In this document: positions 44,488-55,350 of the stretch, piece after piece
Position numbering within the stretch: position 1 is the stretch's first letter
Layout of the letters: each line of letters starts with the position of its first letter
Source of the DNA: Shinella granuli
Lineage (GTDB): Bacteria > Pseudomonadota > Alphaproteobacteria > Rhizobiales > Rhizobiaceae
Length of the DNA: 64,000 nt
Assembly: GCF_004341885.1 (NCBI RefSeq)
Contig: NZ_SLVX01000007.1
Coordinates: forward strand, 1-64,000
Reading direction: 5' to 3'
Notes under the pieces: generated by a model
The model's input: only the letters and a program-made list of their open reading frames with translations
Told to the model about the DNA's origin: nothing
The model's database searches: none
Made by a program: the position numbers and the translations under genes

Positions 44488-45069
44488 TCAAACCGGATGG
44501 TCGCGCAGGTCCGCGCCGTCCCAGCCGCCGCCGGACTCGTAAAGCGGGAAAACCTCTTCCGTGAGGTATGGCCCGCCGCCGACGGATTCCTTCGAGGACA
44601 TCAGCACGAAGCGGTTCACCGTGAAGGGGGCGGTGTGGAAATTGCCGCGACCGGAAAGGTAGTGGGCGACGTCCTCGATGCGGGCGTTGCGCAGGCGGGC
44701 GAGCGTGACGTGGGGCGTGAACTTTCGCGGATCGGCGGGAAGGCCCAGGCGCTGGCAGATGCGCTCGATTTCGCCCTGGAGGGCGTACATTTCCGGCGCC
44801 TGCGTCACGCCGGCGAAGACGGAATGCGGCTTCTTCGAGCCGAAGGAGCCTAGGCCCGACAGGGCGAGCTGGAATTCCGGGCGCTCGATGCGGTCGAGCT
44901 TGTCGACCACCTCGTCGGCGGTGCGGCCGTCGATATCGCCGATGAAACGCAAGGTAATGTGGAAGTTCTCGACATCGATCCAGCGGGCTCCGGGAAGTCC
45001 GCCTCTCAGCAAGGAGAGGCTCATGGCAGCATTGCGCGGCACTTCGAGGGCGACGAAAAGTCTCGGCAT
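44488..45069 (-). CDS. thpR: RNA 2',3'-cyclic phosphodiesterase (2'-5' ligase family)
   Basis: A 193-residue protein with the two catalytic HxT motifs of the 2H phosphoesterase family: HITL (H37) and HVTL (near residue 125). The start MPRLFVALEVPRN and RFIGDID block match ThpR/LigT. These enzymes open 2',3'-cyclic phosphates on RNA ends; the in-vivo role is poorly known. ATG 45069. Confidence 0.92.
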   Translation of the reverse strand: MPRLFVALEVPRNAAMSLSLLRGGLPGARWIDVENFHITLRFIGDIDGRTADEVVDKLDRIERPEFQLALSGLGSFGSKKPHSVFAGVTQAPEMYALQGEIERICQRLGLPADPRKFTPHVTLARLRNARIEDVAHYLSGRGNFHTAPFTVNRFVLMSSKESVGGGPYLTEEVFPLYESGGGWDGADLRDHPV

Positions 45070-45151
45070 GGCGACTTCTCCCTGCTGGAATGTACTGTCA
45101 GCGAATCACGCAATGGATTTTTGCGCAACCCTTATTTCGCACCCGCGAAAA

Positions 45152-45796
45152 CTACTCCTTCGCCGGTATCGATTTGATGAACGCTTCGGCGGCCGGAAGC
45201 ATCGTCGCGACCATCACGTCAACCCCCTCGGAATTCGGATGCATGCCGTCGTCGAGCTGCAGGTTCGCCTTGGTGACGACCCCGTCGAGGAAGAACGGAT
45301 AGAGCGCGGCGCCGTGCTTTTCCGCCATGCGCCGGTAGATGCCGTTGAAGCGCTCGCCGTAGTCGGGGCCCATGTTCGGTGGGGCCAGCATGCCGGCAAG
45401 CAGCACCGCGATGCCGCGCTCCTTGAGGCGCGTCAGCATGGCGTCGAGGTTCTTCTCCGTCTGTTCCGGAGGAATGCCGCGCAGCGCGTCGTTGGCGCCG
45501 AGTTCCAGAATCACGCCCTGCGTGCCCTCGGGGATCGACCAGTCGAGCCGGGCAAGGCCGCCGGAGCTCGTGTCGCCGGAAACGCCGGCATTGGCGATCT
45601 CGACCTCGTAGCCCTTTTCGCGCAGCGCCTTCTCCAGCTTCACCGGAAAGGCGTCCGTCGCGGGTAGCTGGTAGCCGGCCATCAGGCTGTCGCCGAAGCC
45701 GACGAGCTTCACGGGCTCCGCCCGGGCGGCATTCACGGATAACAAAGCTGTGATTGCAAGTGAGGCGAAAAATCCAAGCGCCGCTTTAAACGACAT
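45152..45796 (-). CDS. tesA: GDSL-type esterase/arylesterase (TesA-like, exported)
   Basis: A 214-residue SGNH hydrolase. The signal peptide covers residues 1-26 (ends ARA). The catalytic Ser is S37 in GFGDSLMAG; block III is LELGANDALRG (Asn), and the Asp-His pair is in LDDGMHPNSEG. It is periplasmic, active on thioesters or aryl esters in the family. ATG 45796 with AGGA eight bases upstream; the first Met at 45835 is not needed. Divergent from ybbA, the same arrangement as tesA/ybbAP in enterobacteria. Confidence 0.9.
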   Translation of the reverse strand: MSFKAALGFFASLAITALLSVNAARAEPVKLVGFGDSLMAGYQLPATDAFPVKLEKALREKGYEVEIANAGVSGDTSSGGLARLDWSIPEGTQGVILELGANDALRGIPPEQTEKNLDAMLTRLKERGIAVLLAGMLAPPNMGPDYGERFNGIYRRMAEKHGAALYPFFLDGVVTKANLQLDDGMHPNSEGVDVMVATMLPAAEAFIKSIPAKE

Positions 45797-45855
45797 GTCG
45801 CTGATCCTAGATTGCTGGCATTCCAGTTGCTTCAAGACATATAGGGCAGAATTCC

Positions 45856-46568
<713 letters not shown>

Positions 46569-46572
<4 letters not shown>

Positions 46573-49121
46573 GGATCGGCACAGTCCTGAGACAGTTTCC
46601 GCTGGCGCTTCGCCTGGCGCTGCGCGAAATGCGCGGCGGCCTCAAGGGGTTCTACATCTTCCTCGCCTGCATCGCGCTCGGAACGGCGGCGATCGCGGGC
46701 GTCAATTCGGTGTCGAGCGCCATCACCCAGGCGATCGCCTCGCAGGGGCAGACCCTGCTTGCCGGCGACGTGCGCTTCGAATTCAACAACCGCTTCGCGA
46801 CCCCGGAAGAGCTGAAGCACTTCCAGGGGTTGGGTGATGTTTCCCTCTCTTCCAGCCTGCGCTCCATGGCGCGCCTGCCCGACGGGTCCGACCAGACGCT
46901 GGTCGAGGCGAAAGGCGTCGACGGCGCCTATCCGCTCTACGGCACGCTGGAAACCAGCCCCCAGCAACCGTCCGCGACCCTCTTCGCCAGGGACGGCGAG
47001 GCCTTCGGCGCGGTCGTCGCGCCGCTGCTGCTCGACCGTCTCGGCATTGCCGTCGGCGACGAGATCCTGCTCGGCACGGTCCGGTTGAAAGTGACGGCGA
47101 CGCTGGTGCGCGAGCCGGACGCGGTTTCGGAAGGGTTCGGCTTCGCGCCGCGGCTGATGATCTCGGAAGAGGCCATGCAGGCGAGCGGTCTCGTGCAGAC
47201 CGGCAGCCTCGTGGAGAACGCCTACCGCATCCGGCTTGCCGATGCCGGCATGTCGCTGTCCAGGGTGCGGGCGGACGCCACGAAAGCCTTCCCGCAGGCC
47301 GGCTGGTCGATCCGCACCTCCAACAGCGCGGCGCCTTCGCTCACCAACAACATCACGCGCTTCTCGCAGTTCCTGACGCTGGTCGGCCTGACGGCGCTGA
47401 TCGTCGGCGGCGTCGGCGTTGCCAATGCGGTGCGCGCCTATCTCGATTCCAAGCGCTCCGTCATCGCCACCTTCAAGTGCCTCGGCGCGCCGGCCTCGCT
47501 GGTGGCGCTGGTCTATCTTGCGCAGATCGCGCTGATCGCCGTGGTCGGCATCCTGATCGGCCTCGTGGCGGGCGCGCTGATGCCCATGGTGGCGATGGGC
47601 TTCCTCGACGGCGTGCTGCCGGTGCCGGCGGAGGCGACGATCTATCCCGCGGCCCTGCTGCTCGCCGCCGTCTTCGGCCTCTTGACGGCGCTGGCCTTCG
47701 CCATCATGCCGCTCGGCCATGCCCGCGAGGTGCCGGCGACAGCGCTCTTCCGCGAGCAGGGTTTCGAGGCCGGCCGCCTGCCGAGTTGGCCCTATGTCGC
47801 GGGCGCGGCGCTGCTTCTTGCGGCGCTCGCCGGGCTTGCCATCGCCACGGCCTATGACCGCTACATCGCCGTCGTCTTCCTCGGGGCGATCGCCTTCGCC
47901 TTCGTCGTGCTGCGCGCCGTCGCCATGCTGATCACCGCGGTCGCGAAACGCAGCCCGCGCGTCAATTCGCCGGCCTTGCGGCTGGCGGTCGGCAATATCC
48001 ACCGGCCGGGCGCGCTGACCTCCTCTGTCGTGCTGTCGCTCGGCCTCGGCCTTGCGCTTCTCGTCACGCTGACGCTGATCGACGGCAATCTGCGCCGGGA
48101 GCTCACCGGCAACCTGCCGGAGCGCGCGCCGAACTTCTTCTTCGTCGATATTCAGGGCAGCGAGCTCGACGGGTTCCGCACCGTGCTGCAGGCGAACATG
48201 CCCGACGGCAAGATCATCGAGGTGCCCATGCTGCGCGGCCGCGTCATGGAGCTGAACGGTGTCGAGGTCTCGAAGGTCAAGGTGCCGCCGGAGGGGCAAT
48301 GGGTGCTGCGCGGCGACCGCGGCATCACCTATGCCAAGCGCACGCCGGAAAACTCCACGCTTGCAGAAGGCGAATGGTGGCCGGAGGATTATTCCGGCGA
48401 GCCGCTCGTCTCCTTCGCTGCAGAGGAGGGCCGCGAACTCGGCCTCAAGATCGGCGACAGCGTGACGGTCAACGTGCTCGGCCGCAACATCACGGCGCGC
48501 ATCGCCAATTTCCGCAATGTCGAATGGGAATCGCTGTCGATCAACTTCGTCATGGTCTTCTCGCCGAACACCTTTGCCGGCGCGCCGCATGCGTGGCTGG
48601 CGACGGTGATCGACCCGCAGGCGACGGCCGGGCAGGAGGCGGCGACCTTGAAGGCCGTCACCAATGCCTTCCCGACGATCACCAGCGTGCGCGTCAAGGA
48701 TGCGCTCGACGTGGTCAACGAACTGGTCGGCCAGCTCGCCACCGCCATTCGCGCCGCCGCGGCCGTCGCGCTCATTGCCTCGATCCTCGTGCTCGCAGGG
48801 GCCCTCGCCGCCGGCAACCGGGCGCGCGTGCACGATGCCGTGGTCCTCAAGACGCTGGGTGCGACGCGCGCCACGCTGATCCGCGCCTTCAGCTACGAAT
48901 ATCTGATGCTGGGGCTGGCGACGGCGGTCTTCGCGCTCTTTGCCGGCGGGGTGGCGGCCTGGTTCGTGGTGAGCCGCATCATGACGCTCCCGTCGAGCTT
49001 CCTGCCGGACGTGGCCGTCATGACGGTTGTCACGGCGCTCCTCATGACCGTCGGCATCGGCCTTGCCGGCACCTGGCGCATCCTGGGGCAGAAGGCCGCG
49101 CCCGTGCTGCGCGAGCTTTGA
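46569..49121 (+). CDS. ybbP: FtsX-type ABC permease YbbP
   Basis: An 850-residue membrane protein with about ten segments: an N-terminal helix, a large periplasmic domain, two four-helix FtsX modules (first near residues 270-420, including VGLTALIVGGVGVANAVRAYLDS, second near 730-845), and intervening segments. FtsX signature blocks VIATFKCLGAPASLV and DAVVLKTLGATRATL are visible. ATG 46569 overlaps the ybbA stop; the earlier frame start at 46482 lies inside ybbA. It probably couples ATP use to an envelope process rather than classical transport. Confidence 0.9.
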
Positions 49122-49299
49122 GACCGGCAGGATCCGGGGCCCCGTAGGGGCCGCGGGTCTTGTACGAGACACAATTCATGCGCATATTGAACGCAGGCAA
49201 GCTGGAGCCCCGCAGCGGATGCCCGGATTCCGTGCCGACCATCGGCGAATAAACGGGAACCCGACACCGTCACCACAGGGGGCTTTACGAGAGGAAAAC
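49122..49299 (+). promoter_or_regulatory. Structured leader of ybhL (candidate ybhL RNA element)
   Basis: A 178-base gap with several short helices: GGCCCC-GTA-GGGGCC (about 49137-49151), GTCT/AGAC around TGTACG (about 49157-49170), and CGGA/TCCG (about 49217-49231). A ybhL leader RNA has been described upstream of ybhL homologues in alphaproteobacteria, and this is exactly that gene context. I could not verify the consensus by eye, so the identity is inferred from position. The ribosome site GAGGA lies just before ATG 49300. Confidence 0.4.
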
Positions 49300-50043
49300 A
49301 TGGCTGATCTTCGCAACTACCAGACCCGAACGGCCCATGCCGGCGCTCAGGCCGGTGCCGTCATCGACGAGGGCCTGCGCGCCTATATGCTCCGGGTCTA
49401 CAACCTGATGGCCCTGGGCCTCGCGATCACCGGGGTCGTGGCGTATTTTGCTTCGCAGGCCGCCTTTGCCGGTGGCCAGCTCACGAGCTTCGGTTACGCG
49501 ATCTATGTGAGCCCGCTGAAGTGGGTCGTGATGCTCGCCCCGCTGGCGCTGGTCTTCTTCCTGAGCTTCCGCATCCACAAGATGAGCGTTTCGGCCGCGC
49601 AGGCGACCTTCTGGGTCTATGCCGGCCTGATGGGCCTGTCGCTGTCGTCGATCTTCCTGATCTATACCGGCGCCAGCATCGCGCAGACCTTCTTCGTCTC
49701 CGCCGCCGCCTTCGGCGCGCTGTCGCTGTTCGGCTACACGACGAAGCGGGACCTCTCCGCGATCGGCTCGTTTCTGATCATGGGCCTGTTCGGCCTGATC
49801 ATCGCCTCGCTCGTCAACCTGTTCCTGCAGTCCTCCGCGCTCGACTTCGCGATCTCCGCGATCGGCGTCCTGGTCTTCGCGGGCCTGACGGCCTGGGACA
49901 CGCAGAAGATCAAGGAAATGTATTTTGAAGCCGACGAGGTCGCCGTTGCCGGCCGCAAGGCCATCATGGGCGCGCTGACGCTCTACCTCGACTTCATCAA
50001 CCTCTTCCTGTTCCTGCTGCGCTTCCTCGGCAACCGCGAGTAA
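49300..50043 (+). CDS. ybhL: Bax inhibitor-1/YccA family membrane protein (YbhL)
   Basis: A 247-residue protein with seven membrane segments. The N-terminus (ADLRNYQTRTAHAGAQAGAV, then DEGLRAYMLRVYNLMALGLA) is typical of rhizobial YbhL, and the C-terminal FAGLTAWDTQKIKEMY with paired aspartates is the BI-1 pore/calcium-sensing signature. The ATG at 49300 has GAGGA upstream; the frame from 49063 begins inside ybbP and is not real. It may act as a calcium leak or stress-related membrane protein. Confidence 0.92.
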   Translation: MADLRNYQTRTAHAGAQAGAVIDEGLRAYMLRVYNLMALGLAITGVVAYFASQAAFAGGQLTSFGYAIYVSPLKWVVMLAPLALVFFLSFRIHKMSVSAAQATFWVYAGLMGLSLSSIFLIYTGASIAQTFFVSAAAFGALSLFGYTTKRDLSAIGSFLIMGLFGLIIASLVNLFLQSSALDFAISAIGVLVFAGLTAWDTQKIKEMYFEADEVAVAGRKAIMGALTLYLDFINLFLFLLRFLGNRE

Positions 50044-50075
50044 CGCCAAGCCGGATGAAGGGTTGAATGAAAGAA

Positions 50076-50095
50076 CCCCGCCGGAGACGGCGGGG
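50076..50095 (+). terminator. Terminator of ybhL
   Basis: CCCCGCCG-GAGA-CGGCGGGG followed by TCTCACTT, 33 bases after the stop. Confidence 0.75.
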
Positions 50096-50121
50096 TCTCA
50101 CTTCGAAGAGAGACAGTCCGC

Positions 50122-50212
50122 CAAACCTCTCCTCCGCCATGGTCGGGCTTGAACCGACTACCCACGCTCCGGGCCGTCGGTGGATCCTCGGCTCAAGGCC
50201 GAGGATGACGTC
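50122..50212 (-). repeat. Rhizobial interspersed palindromic element, copy 2 (RIME-like)
   Basis: Reverse complement of the 22871-22963 pattern: CGTCATCCTCGGCCTTGAGC, CGAGGATCCACC, GTGGGTAGTCGGTTCAAGCC and CGACCATGGCGGAGGAGAGG in order. It lies between the ybhL terminator and the strong terminator at 50236-50275, that is, in a fully non-coding slot between convergent genes. Confidence 0.65.
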
Positions 50213-50235
50213 GGGGGTGAGGCGAGGTTCGCCAA

Positions 50236-50275
50236 CAAACAAAAACCCCGCCGTTTCCAGCGGGGTTTTTGTTTG
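50236..50275. terminator. Strong bidirectional terminator of the M48 protease gene
   Basis: CAAACAAAAACCCCGC (50236-50251), loop CGTTTCCA, GCGGGGTTTTTGTTTG (50260-50275). Perfect 16-pair palindrome with A- and T-tracts, ten bases past the stop at 50285. Confidence 0.9.
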
Positions 50276-50284
50276 GCAAGATGC

Positions 50285-51763
50285 CTATTCGCTGATGATC
50301 TTGAACTTTTCGCCCGGGCGGACGGTGCTTGCCGCCGTCATCGCGTTGATCAGGCGGAAGAGGTCGAGCTTGCGGTCCGTGCCCATCATCCGCCCGGCCA
50401 GCGAGGCGACGGTGTCGCCTGCTCGGGCCGTGACGACGCGCACGCGCAGCGGCTTCAGCGAGGCGACTTCGGGCGGCGTCAGCTTGCGGAACGAGGTCCT
50501 GAGGATCGCGGCGGTCGGCTCCAGCGCCGTCGAGCCCACCGGAACCGCCGTCAGGAAGCGGTAGATCTGGTTGTCGATGCGCACGACCGTGACGTCGAAT
50601 TCCCAGCGGTCCGCCGCCGCCTTGGCCGTCGCCGCCTCCAGCCCGTTGATCGTGATGGGCTGGATCGTCTCCGGCTTGAGCCCGGTCACCCAGCCGCTCG
50701 AAATGTAGTTGACGAGGTTCTGCTTGCGGCTGTCGGCGACACCGTCGAAGCGGATCGCGACATCCCCGGGACCCGTCGCCAGCACCGCATCGGCCTTGTT
50801 GTCGATCTGGAAGCCGGCCGGCACGTCGAAGCGGATGCCGAGCTTGCCGTGCAGGAAGGTCTGGCCGCGCACATAGCCTTCTTCCGGCGCATCGCCGTAG
50901 AGCAGGCCGTCGATGCCGGCGAGGTAGTAATCGCGGCCGCGGTCGCCGATCGAGCCTTCCGCCCCGAAGGCCCGGGCATGCAGGCGCGCCAGCTCCACGC
51001 GCTGCGGCGCGTTCGGGTGGCTCGACAGGAAGTCGAGGCTCTGGTCGGAATCGGGATCGACCGCGGTGAAGCGGGCATAGGCCGCCATGGAATCGAGGAA
51101 GCGGGCGGCGGCATAGGGATCGTAGCCCGCCTCGCCCAGCATGCGCACGCCGATCACGTCCGCCTGGAGTTCCTGGTTGCGCGAGAAGGCGGCAAGGCGC
51201 AGTTTTCCGCGCGCCAGGGCCTGCTTGCCGGCGATGTTGCTGGAAAGCACCTCGGCCACGACGCGGCTGGCGATGACCTCGGCCTCTTCCTTCTTCTGCC
51301 GCTCGATGCCGTGGTTGGCGGTGACGTGCGCCATTTCGTGCGAGAGCACGGCGGCGACCTCCGAGGCGTCGTTGGCAAGCGCCAGCAGGCCGCGGGTCAC
51401 GTAGAGATAGCCGCCCGGCAGCGCGAAGGCGTTGATCGCGGGGGAATTCAGGATGGTGATGCGGTAGGACTGGTTCGGGTTTTCCGAAACGAGCGTCAGC
51501 GCGCCGGCAATGCGGGCGACGAGCCGCTCGGTCTTGGCGTCCTTGTATTCGCCGCCGTAGCTCGCGACGATGCGCGGGTGCTCGCGGGCGCCCATCTGGG
51601 CGCGCGGGTCGTTCTTCTGCACCTCTTCGACGATCTGCGGATTGGACGAGGGCGAGATCGTCGGCTCATAGGTCTGCTCGATGATCGACTGGCAGCCTGA
51701 CAGCAGCGTGCCGGCAAGCATCAACGCCGCAAGGGGCTTCAAAACCCCGCGTCCGCATACCAT
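50285..51763 (-). CDS. M48 family metalloprotease, lipoprotein with LysM-like C-terminus (BepA-like)
   Basis: A 492-residue lipoprotein. The lipobox LLSGC puts the modified Cys at residue 24. The peptidase domain has HEMAH (H142-E143, H146) and the downstream zinc Glu in FSRNQELQADVIGVRML, then the SSHPNAPQRVELARLHA block typical of BepA/YfgC-type periplasmic proteases. The last 55 residues (VVTARAGDTVASLAGRM, RLINAM, VRPGEKFKI) look like a LysM domain, suggesting attachment to peptidoglycan. ATG 51763 has AGGA seven bases upstream and starts the signal peptide cleanly; earlier Mets are not needed. Likely role: outer-membrane protein quality control. Confidence 0.88.
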   Translation of the reverse strand: MVCGRGVLKPLAALMLAGTLLSGCQSIIEQTYEPTISPSSNPQIVEEVQKNDPRAQMGAREHPRIVASYGGEYKDAKTERLVARIAGALTLVSENPNQSYRITILNSPAINAFALPGGYLYVTRGLLALANDASEVAAVLSHEMAHVTANHGIERQKKEEAEVIASRVVAEVLSSNIAGKQALARGKLRLAAFSRNQELQADVIGVRMLGEAGYDPYAAARFLDSMAAYARFTAVDPDSDQSLDFLSSHPNAPQRVELARLHARAFGAEGSIGDRGRDYYLAGIDGLLYGDAPEEGYVRGQTFLHGKLGIRFDVPAGFQIDNKADAVLATGPGDVAIRFDGVADSRKQNLVNYISSGWVTGLKPETIQPITINGLEAATAKAAADRWEFDVTVVRIDNQIYRFLTAVPVGSTALEPTAAILRTSFRKLTPPEVASLKPLRVRVVTARAGDTVASLAGRMMGTDRKLDLFRLINAMTAASTVRPGEKFKIISE

Positions 51764-51953
51764 TGCAGCTTCCTGCGATGCTCTCGCCATATCTCTTGCC
51801 CACAGCCCGAACCGGGTCCTCGAATGGATGAGATAGACGCACCATACCTGGCCGGCAACTCCCGATTCGACAAACGCTTCCCTTGTGGCTCCGGTGACAC
51901 AGGGGGGCGTCCAAATTGTGGCGTGCCGCCGGAACGCCCCGCCGGTCGCGCCG

Positions 51954-52673
51954 CTAAAGCGCGGAATGACCGAGGAATTTTGCAACGGCCGGTGGTTCCC
52001 GACGCGAGAGGAAATCGCCGACGGGCTCATCGAGAAGGATCGCGCCCGCCTCAAGGAACATCACCCGGTCGGCCAGCCGGCGGATGTCCTCCGGCTGGTG
52101 GGTGATGAAGAGCATCGTGCTCTTCGTCTCGCTCCGCAGTTCCGCCAGAAGTTTCGCCATCTCCGCCCGCATGGCCGGATCGAGCGCGGCGAAGGGCTCG
52201 TCGAGCAGGAGGATCGGCCGGCGCCGCACCAGGGCGCGGGCGAGCGCCACGCGCTGCCGCTCGCCGCCGGAAAGCGAGCCCGGCAGCCGCCGCTCGTAAC
52301 CGCCGAGACCGACACGGGCGAGCGCCGTGAACACGCGCTGGCGTGCAGGTGCGTCGAGCCGCAGTGCCGGATCGATGCCGAGGCCGACATTGTCGGCGAT
52401 CGTCAGATGCGCGAAGAGGTTGTTGTCCTGGAAGATGATCGAGACCGGCCGTTCCGCGGGATCGCGCCCCGCCATGTCTTCGCCGAGCAGCCGGACATCG
52501 CCTGAGGCCGGCGCCTGGAAGCCGGCGATGACGTTGAACAGCGTCGATTTTCCTGCGCCCGAGGGGCCGGCCACGGCGACTGCGGCACCGGTGGGAATGG
52601 CGCAGTCGAAGGAAAGCCGCTTCTCCTCGAAGCGCACGATGACATCGGTGAGGCGGATGGCAAGGTCAGGCAT
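51954..52673 (-). CDS. thiQ: Thiamine ABC transporter ATP-binding protein ThiQ
   Basis: A 239-residue ATPase: Walker A GPSGAGKST near residue 37, Q-loop FQDNNLFAHLTIADNVGLG, signature LSGGERQRVALARAL, Walker B LLLDEPFAALDP and switch His THQ. The FQDNNLFAHLT(I/V)xxNVGLG block is characteristic of ThiQ. It overlaps the end of thiP by eight bases and is the last gene of the riboswitch-controlled thiBPQ operon. Confidence 0.93.
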   Translation of the reverse strand: MPDLAIRLTDVIVRFEEKRLSFDCAIPTGAAVAVAGPSGAGKSTLFNVIAGFQAPASGDVRLLGEDMAGRDPAERPVSIIFQDNNLFAHLTIADNVGLGIDPALRLDAPARQRVFTALARVGLGGYERRLPGSLSGGERQRVALARALVRRRPILLLDEPFAALDPAMRAEMAKLLAELRSETKSTMLFITHQPEDIRRLADRVMFLEAGAILLDEPVGDFLSRREPPAVAKFLGHSAL

Positions 52674-54291
52674 CGGCGCTTTGTCTTTCGGTCGGGCGCT
52701 CCGCCGTGGTCGAGGGCAGCGTCAGGAGAAGGCATATCACGCCGAGCAGCAGCGCGATGCCGGCGGCGTCCGCCGTGCGATAGCTCGCCATGCGGGAGAA
52801 AAGCAGCCAGGGCAGGGTGATGAAGCCTTCCGCGCCGAAGATGGCGACGGCGCCGAGATCGCCGAGCGACAGCGCCATGGCGAAGGCGAAGGCCGTGAGC
52901 AGCGGCTTCTTCAGGGCCGGCAGGTCGATCCATCGCAGGCGATGCAATCCGGTGACGCCGAGGCTGAGCGCGAGCCGGGTGGTGCGCGAGAGGTGGGTGC
53001 GATAGGCCGGCTCCAGCACGCGCACGACGAAGGGCAGCGCCATCAGCGCATTGAGGACGGTGATGACGGCAGGGGCGAAGCGCCCGGTCTCGCTGAAGGT
53101 CCTCAGCACGAGGAACCAGCCCGTGGCGACGACGACCGGCGGCACGAGCAGGATGAGCGAACCGACTGCCGGCAGTGCGCGGCCCATCAGCCGTGTCGCG
53201 ATGCCCGCATCGCCCGTTTCGGCAAGCCGCGGCACGAGCACGATGGGCAGTGCGATCGCGAGGCTGAGGCAGGCCGAGGCGAAGGAAATGGCAAGGCTGG
53301 TGAGGAGCGCCCGGTGCAGCAGCGGATCGAGCGCCAGCCGGCCGAGATCGGCGGAAAGGCCTGAGACAAGGGTGGCGGCGAGCGGGGCGGCGGTGAAGAG
53401 GGTGAAGAGAAGGATGACGAGGCCGTCGGGGACGCGCCGCCTGCGGCCGTCGAAACGGCGGATGGCGCGGCCCGCTGTCATGCCTTCCTCGGGCGGGTGG
53501 CCGAACAGCGAGATCAGCCAGAGCAGGCTTGCCGTGACGAGGATCTGCAGGAAGGCGAGCAGCACGGCGCGCTGGGGGTCGAAATCGAAGCGCAGCGCCT
53601 GGTAGATCGCCACTTCGATCGTGGTCGCGGCCGGTCCGCCGCCGAGCGTCAGCACGATCGTGAAGCTCGTTGCGCAGAGCATGAAGACGAGGCCGGCGAT
53701 GCCCGGCAGGACCCGCCGGATTACCGGCCATTCGACGAGCCGGAACACCGCGCCGCCGCCCATGCCGAGATTGGCGGAGGTCAGCCAGTATTCCGCCGGA
53801 ATGCGGTCGAGGGCCGCCAGCAGGAAGCGCGCGGCGAGCGGCAGGTTGAAGAAGACGTGGGCGATCAGGATGCCGGCAAGCCCGTAGACGCTGACCGGGT
53901 TCTGCAGCCCGGCAAGCCCGAGCAGGTCGTTGACGACGCCCTGCCGGCCCCAGATCTCGATGACGCCGAGCGCGGCGACCAGCGCCGGCAGGCCGAGCGG
54001 CACGACGGACAGCCGGATGATCCAGACGCGGCCCGGAAAGTCCCGCTGCCGGGCGAGCGCCCGGGCGACGGGAATGGCGAGCAGGACGGACAGCAGCGTG
54101 GAGAGCGTCGCCTGCAGCAGCGTGAACCGCGCGACGCGTCCGATATAGGCATCGAGGAGCGGCGCACCGGCGCCGGGGCCGGCATGGGCGAGAAGCACGG
54201 CCGTCGCCGCACCGACGAAGGCGAGCACGGTGCCGAGGGCGAGGCCCCCGGCGACACGCAGCGTCCGTCGCTCAGTGCGGGCGAAGATCAC
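52666..54291 (-). CDS. thiP: Thiamine ABC transporter permease ThiP
   Basis: A 541-residue permease with two fused permease modules and about 12 membrane segments. EAA-type loops are visible near residues 165-195 (EYWLTSANLGMGGGAVFRLVE) and again in the C-terminal half (RTTRLALSLGVTGLHRLRWIDLPAL). Fused double modules are usual for ThiP and Fe3+-type permeases. It starts at GTG 54291, one base after the thiB stop. Brings thiamine or thiamine phosphates across the inner membrane. Confidence 0.92.
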   Translation of the reverse strand: MIFARTERRTLRVAGGLALGTVLAFVGAATAVLLAHAGPGAGAPLLDAYIGRVARFTLLQATLSTLLSVLLAIPVARALARQRDFPGRVWIIRLSVVPLGLPALVAALGVIEIWGRQGVVNDLLGLAGLQNPVSVYGLAGILIAHVFFNLPLAARFLLAALDRIPAEYWLTSANLGMGGGAVFRLVEWPVIRRVLPGIAGLVFMLCATSFTIVLTLGGGPAATTIEVAIYQALRFDFDPQRAVLLAFLQILVTASLLWLISLFGHPPEEGMTAGRAIRRFDGRRRRVPDGLVILLFTLFTAAPLAATLVSGLSADLGRLALDPLLHRALLTSLAISFASACLSLAIALPIVLVPRLAETGDAGIATRLMGRALPAVGSLILLVPPVVVATGWFLVLRTFSETGRFAPAVITVLNALMALPFVVRVLEPAYRTHLSRTTRLALSLGVTGLHRLRWIDLPALKKPLLTAFAFAMALSLGDLGAVAIFGAEGFITLPWLLFSRMASYRTADAAGIALLLGVICLLLTLPSTTAERPTERQSADA

Positions 54292-54292
54292 G

Positions 54293-55300
54293 TTACCTGG
54301 CGCTCATCGCCGCCAGCCATTCGTCGATCCAGGCCTTGCGGTTGGCCGCGACCTCGTCCGACGACATCAGGAAGGTCTTTTCCGGCTTCACCAGCGCGTC
54401 GAAGGCTGCAGGCAGCGGATCCTTCGTCTTTGCGGCCGGCATCATCCAGTTGGTCTCCGGGATGATCGACTGGAAGTCCGGGCCGGTCATGAAGGTCAGG
54501 AACTGGCGGGCAAGATCCTTGTCGTCGGCGGTGCGCGTCAGGCCGGCGACCTCGATCTGCACGTAGTGGCCCTCGGAGAAGGCGGCGGCCTTGTAGCGCT
54601 CGGTCTGTTCCGCGATGACGTGGTAGGCGGGCGAGGTCGTGTAAGACAGCACCATCGGCGCCTCGCCCTTGGTGAAGAGGCCGTAGGCTTCCGACCAGCC
54701 GGGCGTCACCGTCAGCACACGGTCCTTCAGCTTGCCCCAGGCCCCGGCCGCCTCGTCGCCATAGACCGACTTCACCCACAGCAGCAGGCCAAGACCCGGC
54801 GTCGAGGTGCGCGGGTCTTCGATGACGATCTTCTGCGACGGGTCGCCCTCGACCAGTTCCTTCAGGCTCGTCGGCGGGGTCTTGAGCGTCTCGCTGTCAT
54901 AGACGACGGCAAAATGGCCGTAGTCGTAGGGCAGGAACGTGTCGTCGGAAAAACCGCCCGGCACCGTCAGGCCTTCCGGCGAAAGGCCGTGCGCCTCGAA
55001 GAGGCCGGTCGCCTTGGCCTCGGTGATCAGGTTGGTATCGAGGCCGAGCACCAGGTCGGCCTTCGTGCCCTCGCCTTCGAGCTTCAGGCGCGTCAGGAGT
55101 TCCACGCCGTCGGCAACGCCGACCCATTCGACGGTGCAGCCGCAGGTTTTCTCGAAGGCTTCCTTGACCTTCGGGCCGGGTCCCCATTCGGCGACGAAGC
55201 TCTCATAGGTGTAGACGGTCAGCGTCTTTTCCTGCGCCAGCGCGGGAAGGGCGAGGGAAACGGCGAGTGCCGCGATGGTGGAGAAAAGTGTCTTGCGCAT
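54293..55300 (-). CDS. thiB: Thiamine-binding periplasmic protein ThiB
   Basis: A 335-residue binding protein. The signal peptide covers residues 1-22 (ALPALAQ). The core [44 protein letters not shown] and [25 protein letters not shown] are the ThiB blocks, with aromatic residues that stack on thiamine. ATG 55300 has AAGGAGG six bases upstream. First gene of thiBPQ and directly downstream of the TPP riboswitch. Confidence 0.94.
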   Translation of the reverse strand: MRKTLFSTIAALAVSLALPALAQEKTLTVYTYESFVAEWGPGPKVKEAFEKTCGCTVEWVGVADGVELLTRLKLEGEGTKADLVLGLDTNLITEAKATGLFEAHGLSPEGLTVPGGFSDDTFLPYDYGHFAVVYDSETLKTPPTSLKELVEGDPSQKIVIEDPRTSTPGLGLLLWVKSVYGDEAAGAWGKLKDRVLTVTPGWSEAYGLFTKGEAPMVLSYTTSPAYHVIAEQTERYKAAAFSEGHYVQIEVAGLTRTADDKDLARQFLTFMTGPDFQSIIPETNWMMPAAKTKDPLPAAFDALVKPEKTFLMSSDEVAANRKAWIDEWLAAMSAR

Positions 55301-55350
55301 CCGCGCCTCCTTGCTGTTCACAAAACGGGAGTAGGGCGCTGGATGTGCCG

